Origin: Lates calcarifer
Lineage: Eukaryota > Chordata > Actinopteri > Centropomidae
Direction: 5' to 3'
NCBI RefSeq assembly: GCF_001640805.2
Contig: NC_066849.1
Location: forward strand, 23,440,020 to 23,504,019
DNA: 64,000 nt
Shown: one piece after another, positions 35,701 through 47,520 of the stretch
Position numbering within the stretch: position 1 is the stretch's first letter
Layout of the letters: every line of letters begins with the position of its first letter
Made by a program: the position numbers and the translations under genes
The notes under the pieces: generated by a model
Told to the model about the DNA's origin: nothing
Seen by the model: only the letters and a program-made list of their open reading frames with translations
Database searches by the model: none

Positions 35701-36835
35701 ATACACATACACACACACACACTCAGACAAGTACACACACTCTCAAGAGCCTGGAGACAGCAAAATCAATACTGTTCTCTCTCCCTCAGTGTCTGCGTGT
35801 GGATCAGTGGGTGAGTGTGATAGGGAGAAAAAAAGAAAATACTAATGTTTGTACCTCTGTGTGTTTCCATGTGTGTGTGTGTGTATGAATGTGTAGTCTG
35901 TCTCAGCACATAAGCATTGTTAGATCTTTGTGTGTAAATTATATCTGACTGTTCTCCATCACAGAAACCGATTAAAAACAACTTCACTTCAAAAACGTAT
36001 TTGGTGAATTAGAAATTTCAGCTCCTATTAAAAGTCTGCAGAATTAAGGATGGAGTCCATGTTTAGTAAAGTAACCCGTAGTCCTAACCCTAACGTTTTA
36101 GAAAACAACAAAAAGTTTTTAAAAAATTGTTTATGATTAAAAAACTTACAGGGTTAAGGTGTGTTAAGGTTTTACTTTTCCATGTGGAATTTCTGAAGAA
36201 ATTAATTTCAATGAAACACAGCTGACTGTATGAAACATCTATTCATATTCTGTATTCAATCTATTACTAGGGTAAAGGTACAGAAGTATTATCTCTGTAC
36301 CTTTAGGCAGCATAAGGTTTAAGTATTATAGGTTAAAATATTAAATAACAGAACAGACCCTATTTGAATTACATTACAGTTTAAAATTATGTTATTATTA
36401 CTGCGTAAATACGTAAGAAGTCTTTTTTGGAGCTGGAGCTAATTTCAACTACTTCATACACTGCTAAGCAGTTTAATCTTTACTACTGGATCATGTTTCA
36501 TAAAGTGATCATATGTTTTGGAGTATAAAATTAGAAATAAAATAAAACCCAAAATATTCCAGTATAAGTAGAGTTAATCTACTTTCTACTACTACGTCTG
36601 GCTACCACAGTCAGTGTCAGATGTTGGTAGAGATTGAAAATAAGTGAAAACAAGGTCTTCAGTCTAACAGCCTACAACCACAAAACAACTTGGTAATTAT
36701 ACACTATAACACAAACCTAAAAAGCAGTTGAAATCTGACACACTTAACTCAACGATTATTATTATCATGGGTTTTTTTTCAGTGGTGTACACTATAATCT
36801 TCTAAAAATGAGAACTGAGTCAGCATTAGAAAATT
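35701..36835. other. Gene-free AT-rich stretch
   Basis: A CA repeat (35703-35721) and a GT repeat (35869-35884) near the left end, then AT-rich sequence with no recognisable feature. Confidence 0.5.
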
Positions 36836-36837
36836 TA

Positions 36838-37320
36838 CTTTGGCACTGGAATGTGCTGCAGAATGTAAACTGCATTCCTGGAAGATTAATAGCTAAGGAG
36901 GCAATAAAATGACAAATGATTGGATGGGAGGAGAAAGCACCATCTTAAATAAACTACTTCCCAATTTTCAGTCACAAGGATGGTGCAGGATTCTGACATT
37001 AGGAATCAGTCTGCAGCAGCCTTTATGATTACAGCTGGTTAATGTAATGAACGCCATGTCATGTAAAACTCATAAATCATGTCACGTCGGCGGAAACATT
37101 TCATAAAACATGATTAAAAGTGTCGTGTAACATTGGGAGCGACGGTGTCAGAGTGAGACATGTTAATTGTGCACTAATGATATGTAATGAATGTCATCAG
37201 CCCTGAGGCTTCGGCTAACGAGCTAAATGAACTGGCACTAATGGGCCTGTTAGCTTATCTTAGCGCTAACATTAGCTAGCATAATAAAGGGTTCGTCCTC
37301 TGCTGACAGCAGCCAACATT
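36838..37320. promoter_or_regulatory. Strong candidate conserved non-coding element
   Basis: Nearly 480 bp of unique sequence dense in homeodomain-type words. Examples are GGAAGATTAATAGCTAAGGA, GACAAATGATTGGATGGG, GTGCACTAATGATATGTAAT, GAATGTCATCAGCCCTGAGG and CGGCTAACGAGCTAAATGAA. CpG frequency is above background. It contains ATCATG/CATGAT inverted words and no ORF. One of the best enhancer candidates in the window. Confidence 0.5.
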
Positions 37321-37639
37321 TCCAGAGGTGTCATATTACAATTAGATGCTTCTTTTAAAATTCTTTTTGACAACAACAACAAGAAGAAAACAAAGACTCA
37401 GAGGGCTTCTTGTCACACAGACAGCGAATCATGAGGACTCAAAAACAGAGTGTAAGAGACTTATTTTTATGCATTTTTATAACATAACCCCAGATCTTCC
37501 CCCTGCCCTCCACCTGGACTCCAGATCCTGATCCAGATCCAGGTGCCGGGCTTTCCCAGGACCCCCAAGTCCGCTAGGTAGCAGAGAAGAAGAAGGAGAG
37601 AAGGGAGGGAGCAGGGGCCCTCTCTTTCTCTCTGTATCT

Positions 37640-37770
37640 TTTTTTTCTTCCAATTGACCAATTGACAGCTGATTGATGGCTATCTCCTCAGCCCGACAAA
37701 GAGCAGCATTAGCATAACTAAAGCAATGTACAGTAGAGTGGGGCAAACAGTAAATTACATGTTACCCCCC
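37640..37770 (+). promoter_or_regulatory. Candidate element with MEIS and PBX-HOX composite site
   Basis: Contains TTGACAG (37662-37668; MEIS/PREP half site) and, one base later, TGATTGATGG (37670-37679; PBX-HOX type). The preceding bases repeat CCAATTGAC twice. The arrangement resembles known HOX-PBX-MEIS response elements. Function is inferred. Confidence 0.4.
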
Positions 37771-37771
37771 C

Positions 37772-37860
37772 ACTTCCCTCTCTCTCACTTTCACCCTTTT
37801 CTCCTTACCTCTCTCGCTCTCTCCCTCTCTCTCTCCTCCACTCCACTCACTCCCTCATTC
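37772..37860. repeat. Pyrimidine-rich tract
   Basis: CT-rich low-complexity sequence right of the MEIS/PBX block. Confidence 0.8.
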
Positions 37861-37981
37861 AGCCGAACACTACGGCAGGCAAACAAAACAAAACAAAGTA
37901 TGCTTTTTGTCCCTCCTGTGAGCCCTTAAACAGTACAGCTTGACAGCTTCTTTAGAGGGAGACACACAAAAGACCTGACAC

Positions 37982-37992
37982 AGAGAGAGAGA

Positions 37993-38066
<74 letters not shown>
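37982..38066. repeat. Compound (AG)n (A)10 (AG)n (CA)n microsatellite
   Basis: A continuous 85-bp run of simple repeats ending in about 17 CA units. Confidence 0.97.
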
Positions 38067-38070
<4 letters not shown>

Positions 38071-38135
38071 CACTTCAATAAGATACTGACCTTGGGGAGG
38101 GTTTCTATGGTGTGGTTTGAGATTGTTCTGCTGTG

Positions 38136-38138
<3 letters not shown>

Positions 38139-38191
<53 letters not shown>
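38139..38191. repeat. Compound (GT)n (GA)n microsatellite
   Basis: About 18 GT units followed by about nine GA units. It lies 70 bp from the CA tract on its left, with opposite polarity. Confidence 0.97.
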
Positions 38192-39055
38192 TGTTGGCAA
38201 CAACTGGGATTTCAGAGAAATAAAGAACACATCAGGGGTGTACAGAGGGAAAGATACGAGAATTATTACAGGCCAATCAAACCAGAACCCCGTTCTTCAT
38301 ATTCTCACTTAACTAATCAACATTGACTGTCAGTAGCAAACAGGAAGCGAACTGCAGTCTATCGTGCCAAAGTCACGACTCTTGTACCCAACAACTTTAC
38401 ACTACTTCCTCCTCCAGGCATAACTGCTATAGCTTCTTCTGGCTTTTGTCACTTGAATGTAAACATGCCATTGTTGGTAAATGGATACAACTAATGATGT
38501 TATCATTTTTTAATAGTTCTAGCCACGATTTCACCAAGAGACATGACCTACACTGGACCATGACCACTTAACGCTTATTGTATTTCCTAACTTGCATGAT
38601 GTACACATATGTCCAAACCGTGCTTCCATTGTCTTCATACACGGTGTGAAACTAGAAATTGTCATGCTCATGCTCCACACTCAGTTTTGTTCCTGCCTTT
38701 GCACCTGCAGGTTGGGCTATCATTGCCCTGATATTGAGTAGTCTGATTGCAGCTTTAATCATGGATGTAGTTATATCAGAAAGTCGAAACTATAATCAGC
38801 ACTTATGAGCTTGGCTGGTGTGGCTCTACTGCAGACAGACACAGCTGCTTTCGATTGCAAGTAAGCAGCAAATAAACTGTGAATAAGCCTGTAACTTTTG
38901 CAGGAATTGTTGTTTTTTATTTTAACCATTTGCGCATCAATAATGATCTTTTTTTTTAAGCAATACACAGGGCTTCCCTGGATGGATGGACAAACAGAGT
39001 TGTGACCACATACTGGCCTCATCTCCTCTCTCCCTGTGTCTTTTCCTGTCTCTCC
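38192..39055. other. Gene-free stretch
   Basis: Nothing recognisable; short frames only. Confidence 0.5.
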
Positions 39056-39057
39056 CC

Positions 39058-39420
39058 CACTCAGGCCGGCAATCTGTTCTCTAATTGTTCATTCATGGTG
39101 TGAATCTTTAAATAGGAGGCCCAAGCCTGGCGCTAAGATAATGACTCGCTCTGTGTCGTTAGCTAGCAAGGCTAAATTACGGCTCGGTGCAGAGTTACCA
39201 TGGAAATAGGCCACAATGAGAGTGATTAGTCTTGTGTCTTTTACACACCGAGACACTTTGCAGTTCAGCAGGAAACGTGGAAACCCTCCTTCGTTTCCTC
39301 TCTCTGCCTCAGCATCTATGGCAAATTGTATTTTCAGAGTCAGTCTCTTTAATAGCATGGCGAGTATACTCAGGTTGCCTTTTGGAATTAATGACAATTA
39401 GCACAAACTGCACAAAAGTG
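39058..39420. promoter_or_regulatory. Strong candidate conserved non-coding element
   Basis: Unique block with TCTCTAATTGTTCATTCATG, GGCGCTAAGATAATGACTCG, AGCTAGCAAGGCTAAATTAC and GGAATTAATGACAATTAGCA. It contains a near-consensus RFX X-box GTTACCATGGAAAT (39194-39207). Short open frames of about 60-100 codons cross it on both strands without family resemblance. Confidence 0.5.
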
Positions 39421-39483
39421 CAACAGTGTTCATGCACACTGACAGAAAGATTTTTTTTCAGCTGTTGACTGGGTTTTATCTTT

Positions 39484-39533
39484 TCCTTATCTGATTGGTC
39501 AGGGACGCCTGTCAAATACACATCAGATAAGGA
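39484..39533. promoter_or_regulatory. Palindromic pair of GATA-factor sites
   Basis: A perfect 12-bp inverted repeat, TCCTTATCTGAT (39484-39495) and ATCAGATAAGGA (39522-39533), with a 26-bp spacer. Each arm contains the canonical AGATAA GATA-factor motif. An extra TTATC lies just upstream near 39476, and an ATTGG (reverse CCAAT) word follows the left arm. Confidence 0.5.
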
Positions 39534-39813
39534 GATAGTCAAGGCTTTATATATAAGGATATCGGTTTCATCTTCAGTTTTGTTTTGTTTGCAGTGTCAA
39601 CAGACACTTTCACATGCTTCTTTCTCACTATGAGTTTCTATGACAACCTTTTTCAATTACCAAGTCACAGTGTCTGATCCTTTGTTGAGGGTTTTCTTTT
39701 CCTTTACTGAGGCGAGGACTTCTTCTAGATTTTAGTCTTCTGTGGAGATATGTAGCAGCCCACTGTGTGTATTAATTTACGTATTCATTTATAACATTAT
39801 TGTGCTATGTGTC

Positions 39814-39835
39814 TTTTTTTTTTTTTTTTTTTTTT
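39814..39835. repeat. (T)22 homopolymer
   Basis: Twenty-two consecutive T. No retroposon body is recognisable next to it. Confidence 0.97.
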
Positions 39836-42774
39836 GCTTTCCTTTGCCTCTGCCCCACGCCCTCCACCCCTTTTTATGCATGATTGTGTATTTGTTGCTC
39901 TTTTTCCTGACTCTCGTTTGTTCCTCTCCTTTATCTCATCTGTTCTTTTCATCTGTTGCTCAACATATGACTCTTTCTATGTGCAGGTGTGTTTGTGTAA
40001 ATGTGTGTGTGTGTATTTGCTCATCCACTTGTGAGGATCCTCGTGGTGAGTGTGAGTGGCATGCCGCTGATACACAACGGGAGAGTATTCTGCCCACCTC
40101 CTATCTGCCCCTCTCCCAAACAGGGGAGTGGAGGCAAGAACAGGCGAGGACAGGCGAAGAGAGGAGAGATTATCTGCCTCAGTGTGAGGTTGCCAGTCAA
40201 TGTGAACATCAGGAGTAGAGAAACCGAAATAGCCATCATTACCTGGTCTGCTGCTGGCACCCACTGAGAGGTCTACATGTGTGTGTGTCTGCCAGTCAAA
40301 CCAGTGGTCTCCAGAAGACCAGTGATCATAATATTTCTCACCAGAGGAGGACGGATGCAAATCAGTGGAGTGATATGATGATTCAGCCCATGAATACATA
40401 CTGTAGAGCTTGTTGTGATCAGTGTTATCTTAAAATATTTCAGAGTGACTAAAGGTTGCACTGCCACCCTGAGAGTAAAGTTTTAATTTTCCCATTTAAA
40501 GAAAAACGTAACCACTGCCTGGATTGTTTTTGTTATTTAGCTCTCAAAATTCATAGGGAGGTAGTCCAGCTGCCTTTTGGATCTTTCAAAATGTATCTGC
40601 TGTTACAAATTAGTAGTATATAGATGCAATTTTAAGCTGTCAGGGTTGTCATTAGACAGCTGAAGCAGCCCTTAGAAATATGACATTTTATTCAAAGTAC
40701 AAAAATTCCAGCAAAGGCAACAAACCCTTTGTTCATTTAATAAAAAATTATCAGTCGGCCAGTAAATTATGACAAATTTCAATCAAATTGGGCCCTTTGC
40801 TGAGAAGAAGTTCTCCAATTTTTAGTTTTCATACCAGAAATGACACAACAAAGAGATTCTGTGAACTCTAAAGTAAAAAGATGAACCACACTGACTGATT
40901 TTCAGCCTCTAATGGCGTAAACAGACTAATGTTTTCACACTACTGTGTCTAAATGAAAAAAGGCAAAAGGCCAGTATATATATGTAGTGAACTATAAATA
41001 CTCTAGACAGATTTAGATCGATAATGTTAATATACTTAATATCACACAGAGGCAGCTTGATCATTCAAATAGTCTTCTATCTAAACCTAATTTGAATCAG
41101 AATGTGAAATATGTCAGAAAAAGAGTCAAATTTTCTAACCTGGTATTCACATTCTCTCTCTGTTACCGTGACTTCTTTGCCAATCAAGTTCACAATGTAA
41201 ATTGTATTACTCTGGGTTAAACAAAACTGAATTCCCCATTCTTATTTTGAGTCAAATTTCGCACCAATAAAATTTAACCTCCTGTTTGTCAGAATGCCAG
41301 TGAGGCCAGTGAATTTTGGCTCACAGTTGAATTTAGTGGGTGAAAACCAAGGTGATGCACGGCACTTTCAATCACAAAAGCAGTTTAAAGAAGTTTATCC
41401 ACATTCTTTAGATGGCCTTCCTCTGTACAATAGAAGGGGTGTAATTATAAGCACAGCACATACAAGTGCAAGGCTATTAAAGAGTCAGCATCAATACAAA
41501 AAAGTAAGCCAGCACACTGACTCCAAACCATAAAACATTGCCTTTTTTTAAATTAATTCTGCGGCTTGGATTCAATGTGCAGGTGTTACCTTTTTCCTTG
41601 ATGCTTCCTCTGTGCAATCCCATGCCTGCACAAATGAAAGCCAAGTTAACATGTTTGTTATGTGGTCATGTGAAAAGGAAGATGTCCTTCAGTTTTGAGT
41701 TCTCTAAACAGTGAAAGCAGACTATTTATATTATAATGAATATTAACGACCTATTAAAATGAACAACTTCCAGTCAAACTGTGAGGTCAGTGAATGCAAA
41801 CAAGCATGTAATTTTCAAAACTGATGAAACTCGTGTTCGAACAACATGTGCCCACGTTTTGAAAGAGAAACAATAGTCATCAAAATCTCAGCTGAGTCTG
41901 TTACAGATTTCTGTTTCCAGATTTTAGATAAGCTGATAAAGTCCACTTTCCTCTGCTGTTTCACTACCTCTTGGACGGTAACATTCAGACATGTATGTAA
42001 CAGACGTAACTCTCAGAACAACGGTCCCTGACATACATGAGTTTTATTCAGCAAACTTTTTAGTTTTTTTGTTACTAACAATTTTATTTAATTAAGGCAG
42101 TTCCTGGTTATTGTCTGTTGTTTTTTAAAAATCTATTACCCACCAAGGCTAATGCTCTTAACACACATTACTAGCAGTAATCCTCATCTCCAAGCTAAAG
42201 CTGTTGTGTCTGGACAAGTGAGTGGGACTGCAGCAGTGACAGCAGGTGCTAAAGCCTCTGCTAACCCTGGCTAATGCCGCCTGAGCTCTGTAAGACAGGA
42301 AATGCTGGGAGGGATACTTACCTACTTACAGAATTACGTACACACATGCATCACACACTCTCTCTCACTGACTCACTCGCCTTCTCTGTCCCACACATGA
42401 GCACACAAAGGGTGTGGACTTAAAACAAAAGGTGTCGTGCTGAATGGAGGAGATGATCGTTGGGTCACATCTACATGACAGTGATGCACTGCAGGAAAAC
42501 AACGGGCCTTCCTAAACCCCTGGAAGGGCTACTGTTAGCCCTGTCAGCCCTCAGGCCAGTATTCTCACACTGTAATTGTGTGTGTGTGTGTGTGTGCGTT
42601 AGCTAAAGAATAATACATTTAAATTTCTAACTGCCTTCACTGTTGAGATTAACGCCGCATAAATCACTGACATTAGCACCTAGTAAAACTTTAACATCTG
42701 ATAAAAAGGTGATATTAACTGTTAAACAGCTGCTAAACCTCAAACATCAAGAGAGTCAAAGACTAATGTGCTGC
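39836..42774. other. Gene-free stretch
   Basis: CT-rich to 40.0 kb, a (GT)n patch near 40000-40015, then unremarkable AT-rich sequence. A (GT)n tract lies at 42577-42597. The 140-158 codon frames at 39.7-40.4 kb are on opposite strands over the same bases, begin in simple sequence and match nothing. Confidence 0.45.
42577..42597. repeat. (GT)n microsatellite
   Basis: About ten GT units. Confidence 0.95.
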
Positions 42775-42780
42775 TGTATT

Positions 42781-42988
42781 TTGAGCTGTAACTAATATTT
42801 TCATTATGGGTCTGTTCTCAGACTCCACCCTGACATCTTAAAATGTCTTGTTTTATTCAATAAACAGTCCAAGAAGTAAAAGTATTCAGTTTGCAAAGAT
42901 ATAAAACAGAGAAAATCCGAAAATCCTCACATTTGAGAAGACACCAGATAATATTTGGCTTTCTTTAACTATTTTTGCTTGTAAAAAG
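42781..42988 (+). mobile_element. MITE-like non-autonomous element, copy 3
   Basis: Opens with GAGCTGTAACTAATATTTTC and contains AAATGTCTTGTTTTATTCAA and ATCCTCACATTTGAGAAG, as in the 11.1 and 17.0 kb copies. The right end is truncated. Confidence 0.6.
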
Positions 42989-44774
42989 ACTAGAGGGAGA
43001 GGTGATGATATTTAATGTTTAATGTTAATAAATTTAATGAATCAGTGAGATCTTTTCAGAGCTGAATATTCAGATATTTACTTTCTGTGTAAATATGGAT
43101 TTAAACAAAGTTGAGGGAGAGAGGAAAGTCTGTTTTTAGTGTCAGTTAAAGAAGCCTGGTTTTCCCCAATTGTCTCTCTATTGTTCTAAAAAAGTCCTTG
43201 CAGTCATAGTAATATAAGAATAAAAACCCAATTGTTCAAAACTCCAGCTATGTCAATTAGAGTGCTCCCACTATATTGATTTGCTCTGTCAGAAATGGTG
43301 GAAAAGGTTAAATTATCTGAGTTTGGAACAAAAAAGTCAAATGACAACCTGTCAGCATGACAGGAAAATTCATGTGACAGTAATTCCAAGAGAGCTGAAC
43401 CCAAATATGCAACAGAGGAAACTTCACTCAGACTTTAGAAGCAAGAACAAGAGAGTGAAAATTATTTTGCAAACCCTGTATGTCGTAAATCTTTATCATG
43501 AGGAAACAAGAGGACAGCTGATAAATCTTGGTAATAGTTAGGGAAGGACTGTCTATTACTGTGTCTATTTTCTCGATTCTGGTGATGAAGTTTAGACCTT
43601 CCACATCAAATCCATTTTTTCTCTATAGTTTATGAAAGAGCATAGGTTTGGTTTTAGGAGTGGAAGGAAGGAGAAGATGGGAACACAATGAAGTAAAATA
43701 AAAACTACTCATGTATGACAAAACTGGTTATTGTGCTTTCCATAATTAACTGAGGTAAGAAAAAAAGAGGAATTCTATGTAAACCTCTGTATTGTTATTG
43801 CACTGACCTTACTTAAAATTATTTCCAGTTTCATATATACTGTATATTGTACCTCACATTTTACTTCAGCCAACAAACTGTCCTTGTTGTAGTGATGTGT
43901 TTTGATGTGGCTGCTTATTTATTTATTTTGTAGTGAAGTAATTTGGCCTTTCAGGATTTCATTGTTTAGTTTTATGTCATATGTCTACTGGGGCCACAAT
44001 AACATGTTATCCACTGTTTCTTATGCAAACCAGAAATAAAATCATATTATACAGTCAGATCATATATCTGGATAAAGGAAAAGAAATATTGTAATTCTAG
44101 TGTGACTGGATAAAACAGAGGCATAGAACTGTGCTCTGTGCAATGTGTATATTTTGGTAAAATTGTATCTAATATGTCCAACATTACTGCTGCTGAATGA
44201 AGATGAAGAAACATAACCACAGCTGACTCTAACAACAATGTGCTCTTTACTGACCAAACATGGAGAAATATAAGCAATGAATAATCATGGAGCCTACTGC
44301 CAGGCAAATACTGTACCTGGTGTCCAGGTAAAACCAGATAAAACAACAGTCCAACATAAACACATCACAGCACAGGAAGAGACACAAGCCTGCTGTTTTT
44401 TGCTACAACCTCATCACCACCTGCCAGTGAAAACAAGAAAATAAGGTCTGAGCTATTAGATACTGCCTTGATTCCACTGATGCAGATGTGACAGATAAAA
44501 ACATTCCCCAAATATTTCCTCTTCATGCCACTCTGAATTTCAGACTTTTGGGAGAGGATGTTCTGACCTCTCTTTGTTGGAGGTCGGACCAATTTCTTTG
44601 AGGTGAAACTACCTATCAACATATTGATTAGCACTAATTAGGATCAATCCCACAGTGTTTAGCTCAGCAGGTGAAGTCTGCTGTGTGTGTTTGACCAGTC
44701 ATGCATGTATGTGACTATGTGTGCGTGTGTGTGTGCATGCGTGTGCATGTTTGCCTGTATACATTCCTTTGACC
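42989..44774. other. Gene-free AT-rich stretch
   Basis: Several TTTAATGTTTAATGTTAATA-like AT tracts. No gene recognised. Confidence 0.5.
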
Positions 44775-44932
44775 GTGTGTGTGTGTGTGTGTGTGTGTCT
44801 GTCTGTCTTTGTCTAGGCTGTCACCCTGAAGGTTATCTCCGTGGTGGCAGCATCGTCAGGTGACAGCCGTATCCCATGATGCCAAGCGAGACGTCAAACT
44901 GTCCTTCCAACCAGGGTTCCCTTGACGACTAG

Positions 44933-44973
<41 letters not shown>
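44775..44973. repeat. (GT)n and (CA)n flanking a unique 120-bp segment
   Basis: A (GT)12 tract (44775-44798) and a (AC)18 tract (44937-44973) form long complementary arms around about 135 bp of GC-balanced unique sequence (CTCCGTGGTGGCAGCATCGT). The arms could pair as an inverted repeat. Confidence 0.85.
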
Positions 44974-44974
<1 letters not shown>

Positions 44975-45244
44975 GCACGCGGGGTAGACACAAACCCAAA
45001 CACACTCCTCTAGTAGTAGGTGAAAGGTATATATGTGTGTGTGTTTATGTGAGTGTGCGTCAGTGAGGCAGAGGGGCTGCTCAGACTTTGATAAGCTATC
45101 ACATGTCCCAGGTGATGGCCTCTAACAGCACATCAGTTCAAAGGCACTGCCTGACAACCGAATCAAACGCACCCAGACCAGACACCCTGGCAACCTAAAC
45201 CAAACAAACCCAAACTGACAATATATATTATACATACATTTCTC

Positions 45245-45480
45245 TCAAACGCATTTGCAAAAAGGAAAGCCCTTTATTTGTGACTGGTTCCCCAAAAAGG
45301 AAACATCCCTGATAAGAAAGTGTATTTTCAGGACACGCTGGTGGTCCAGTTTACTAATGTGTTCGCATTGTCAGCCAGGAAAACCACAGGAGGGCCTTAT
45401 AGTGCAGCAGGCCATATTGATGCAAAGCCCTCTCTGCTGCAAAGTCTCTGCTCTGCACTTCCTAATCATCCCTTCTCAGT
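45245..45480. promoter_or_regulatory. Weak candidate conserved non-coding element
   Basis: Unique block with AAGCCCTTTATTTGTGACTG, GATAAGAAAGTGTATTTTCA and AGCAGGCCATATTGATGCAA. Two overlapping frames of 80 and 103 codons cross it but have no domain. Confidence 0.3.
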
Positions 45481-45985
45481 CAAACATTTTGGCATTTTTT
45501 TATCCCATTCTTTGGGCGGTGTTCTTATTTATCAATCTTACTTATCAATATTTTTTAGTTAGTTAGTTTTACAATTAGTTTTTGTAGCCTGGGTCATCAA
45601 TTCCAAGGAGAACCAAAGTCATGATACAGTCTCTAAAGGTGGTACTGCACTAATGCTGTTGTTTTAGGGGTAATTTGTAGATTCAGGTAGATTTACAGGT
45701 GTAATATGGATGTATTAAAAGAGGAAGCTGCATATGTAGGGTCCAGTTTTTTGTGCTACACCACTGTAAAGAAACATCACAGATTTCTCGTTTGAGCTGA
45801 ACATTTACTTTGTGTTTCAATGCCACATAATCAAGGGACATTGCAGAGAATAATTCACACCTAATAGTATAACACAGACACACACAAACACACACTCTCA
45901 GCATGCCTTGTACAATTACAGAATTACAGCATCTTGGAAATGAGACATGACAGAGAAAGCATGCTAGCACTGTAGAGAGCTGTTT
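45481..45985. other. Gene-free AT-rich stretch
   Basis: Nothing recognisable apart from a short CA-rich segment at 45877-45895. Confidence 0.5.

Positions 45986-46048
<63 letters not shown>
45986..46048. repeat. Compound (CT)n (CA)n microsatellite
   Basis: About 13 CT units followed by about 17 CA units, directly adjoining the candidate element on the right. Confidence 0.97.
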
Positions 46049-46049
<1 letters not shown>

Positions 46050-46051
<2 letters not shown>

Positions 46052-46205
46052 CTATCCAATAATGAAGTGTTTCCCGTACGTGTGATGTCAGTGACACAGG
46101 TTCCATTACCTGGCCTGTCACCACGTCGCCGTGGTGATGGCCTGTCAGATACTGTTTGGTTGCCATGGCGAGAGACATTGAAATCCACATGATTCAACAA
46201 TGCAA
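46050..46205. promoter_or_regulatory. Candidate conserved non-coding element with hairpin
   Basis: Contains an 8-bp-arm hairpin TCACCACG-TCGC-CGTGGTGA (46118-46137) flanked by direct repeats TGGCCTGTCA (46111-46120 and 46138-46147). A half-perfect RFX X-box GTTGCCATGGCGAG (46159-46172) follows. CpGs are enriched. Confidence 0.45.
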
Positions 46206-46534
46206 GGCTTTGATTGGTTTAGCTGTTGAAAACTATGCAGCCTAAAGTGGCATGTGTGAATGTGTGTGTTCTATTGAAATTATACTCTTGGTATAATTTG
46301 AAAATGTCATTATTTCTCCAACAGCTTACTGCTGTATGGGTTTGGTCAACATTACAAATGGGGTCTGGTCACATTATCTCAACATGTCTGATTCACACTA
46401 ATTAAATAAATCAAACCCATTCTACTAGTGTTAGCGGAGATAAGGGAAATCACACACTACAAGATTCCTTCAGCTCTGTATGGATCACTGATAATGTTGT
46501 TGGTCTTGTCAGTTCACAGCTTTGATCCAGAGTA

Positions 46535-46770
46535 AAATATCAACAGCTGCTGGATGGATTAAGAAGGAAACATTCATGGTTCCTCGGCGATGAAACCTAC
46601 TGACATCAGTTACTTTTCCTATAGCACCACCACAAGGTTCACATTTTTGGTTTCCAATTAACTGTCTTGATAACTATTGCATATGGACTGCCAAACAATT
46701 TGATGCAGATGTCCGTGCCCCCCTAAGGATGAATTGTAATAACTTCACTTTTCATCTTGTGCCATCATAG
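46535..46770 (+). repeat. Decayed percomorph interspersed repeat
   Basis: Same family as the 6 kb copy. It contains GCTGCTGGATGGATT, AACATTCATGGTTCC, CTTTTCCTATAGCACCACCA and CCCCCTAAGGATGAATTGTA with AACTTCACTTTTCATCTTGT. Non-coding and diverged. Confidence 0.6.
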
Positions 46771-47135
46771 GTGTGTGCAGTCCTTGTGGATTGCCAACAG
46801 TGACTTTTTGATCACATTTGGATGCCGGTCAGATGGGTCAGAGAATGACTTGGCAATAGTTTAATTGATTTGTTTCCATTTTGAGAACCACAGTCCCAAA
46901 CAAAATCCAGACGTAACAGAATCTGTGTTTTTCATCTCGATATCATCAAAATGAAGCACCTGGGATGTGCCACGACTAAAACCGAGGCTGAAATCTGCAG
47001 CATCACCCCAGCTTTCAGTAACTTTAAACCCAGGGGAGTAAAACACATCCATGTTTGCATTTATGTTTATGTTTATCGCTTTGATTCAGACAAGTATAAA
47101 TGTGTCAAAAGACCATTTATGACATGGAAAACTGA

Positions 47136-47182
47136 TCTCTCTCTCTCTCTCTCACTCACACACACACACACACACACACACA
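47136..47182. repeat. Compound (CT)n (CA)n microsatellite
   Basis: CT run followed by about 14 CA units. Confidence 0.95.
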
Positions 47183-47339
47183 GTACAGAGGGTAATGAGC
47201 TCTAGATAAGAGAGGAGGAGGAGTTTTGGTTCCATTCAGTTGAGCTCTACAGTGGCTCTTGTGTTTTTTTTCCCCCACCGGAGGGAGAAAATAAGAATAA
47301 TTGATTTCACTGTTTTCTTCTGGTGTCAGATCTGCTGCC

Positions 47340-47520
47340 GTTTATCATCATCAAATCTGTCCCTCTGTCCTTCTTCTCCCTCTCTCCATCCCTCTCTCTC
47401 TCTCCCCTTGTTTGTTCTGCTAATTAACTTTATTACCCTGATAGCTCCCCACTGCCTCTGACGAAAACAATTACCATCTCTCCCGCCTCCACCTCGCTCT
47501 CTCTCTCTCTCTCTCTCCAT
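47340..47520. repeat. CT-rich segments including (CT)n 47496-47517
   Basis: Pyrimidine-rich simple sequence around a short unique block (GCTAATTAACTTTATTACCC) that may belong to a candidate element. Confidence 0.7.

Noticed and set aside
36083..36094. CCTAACCCTAAC telomere-like words
   Set aside because: Only about two units, expected by chance; not an interstitial telomere.
39814..39835. (T)22 as a reversed retroposon poly(A) tail
   Set aside because: No SINE, LINE or processed gene body recognisable beside it.
39742..40399. Opposite-strand ORFs of 158 and 140 codons
   Set aside because: They overlap on both strands, include translated poly-T or CA repeat, and match nothing.
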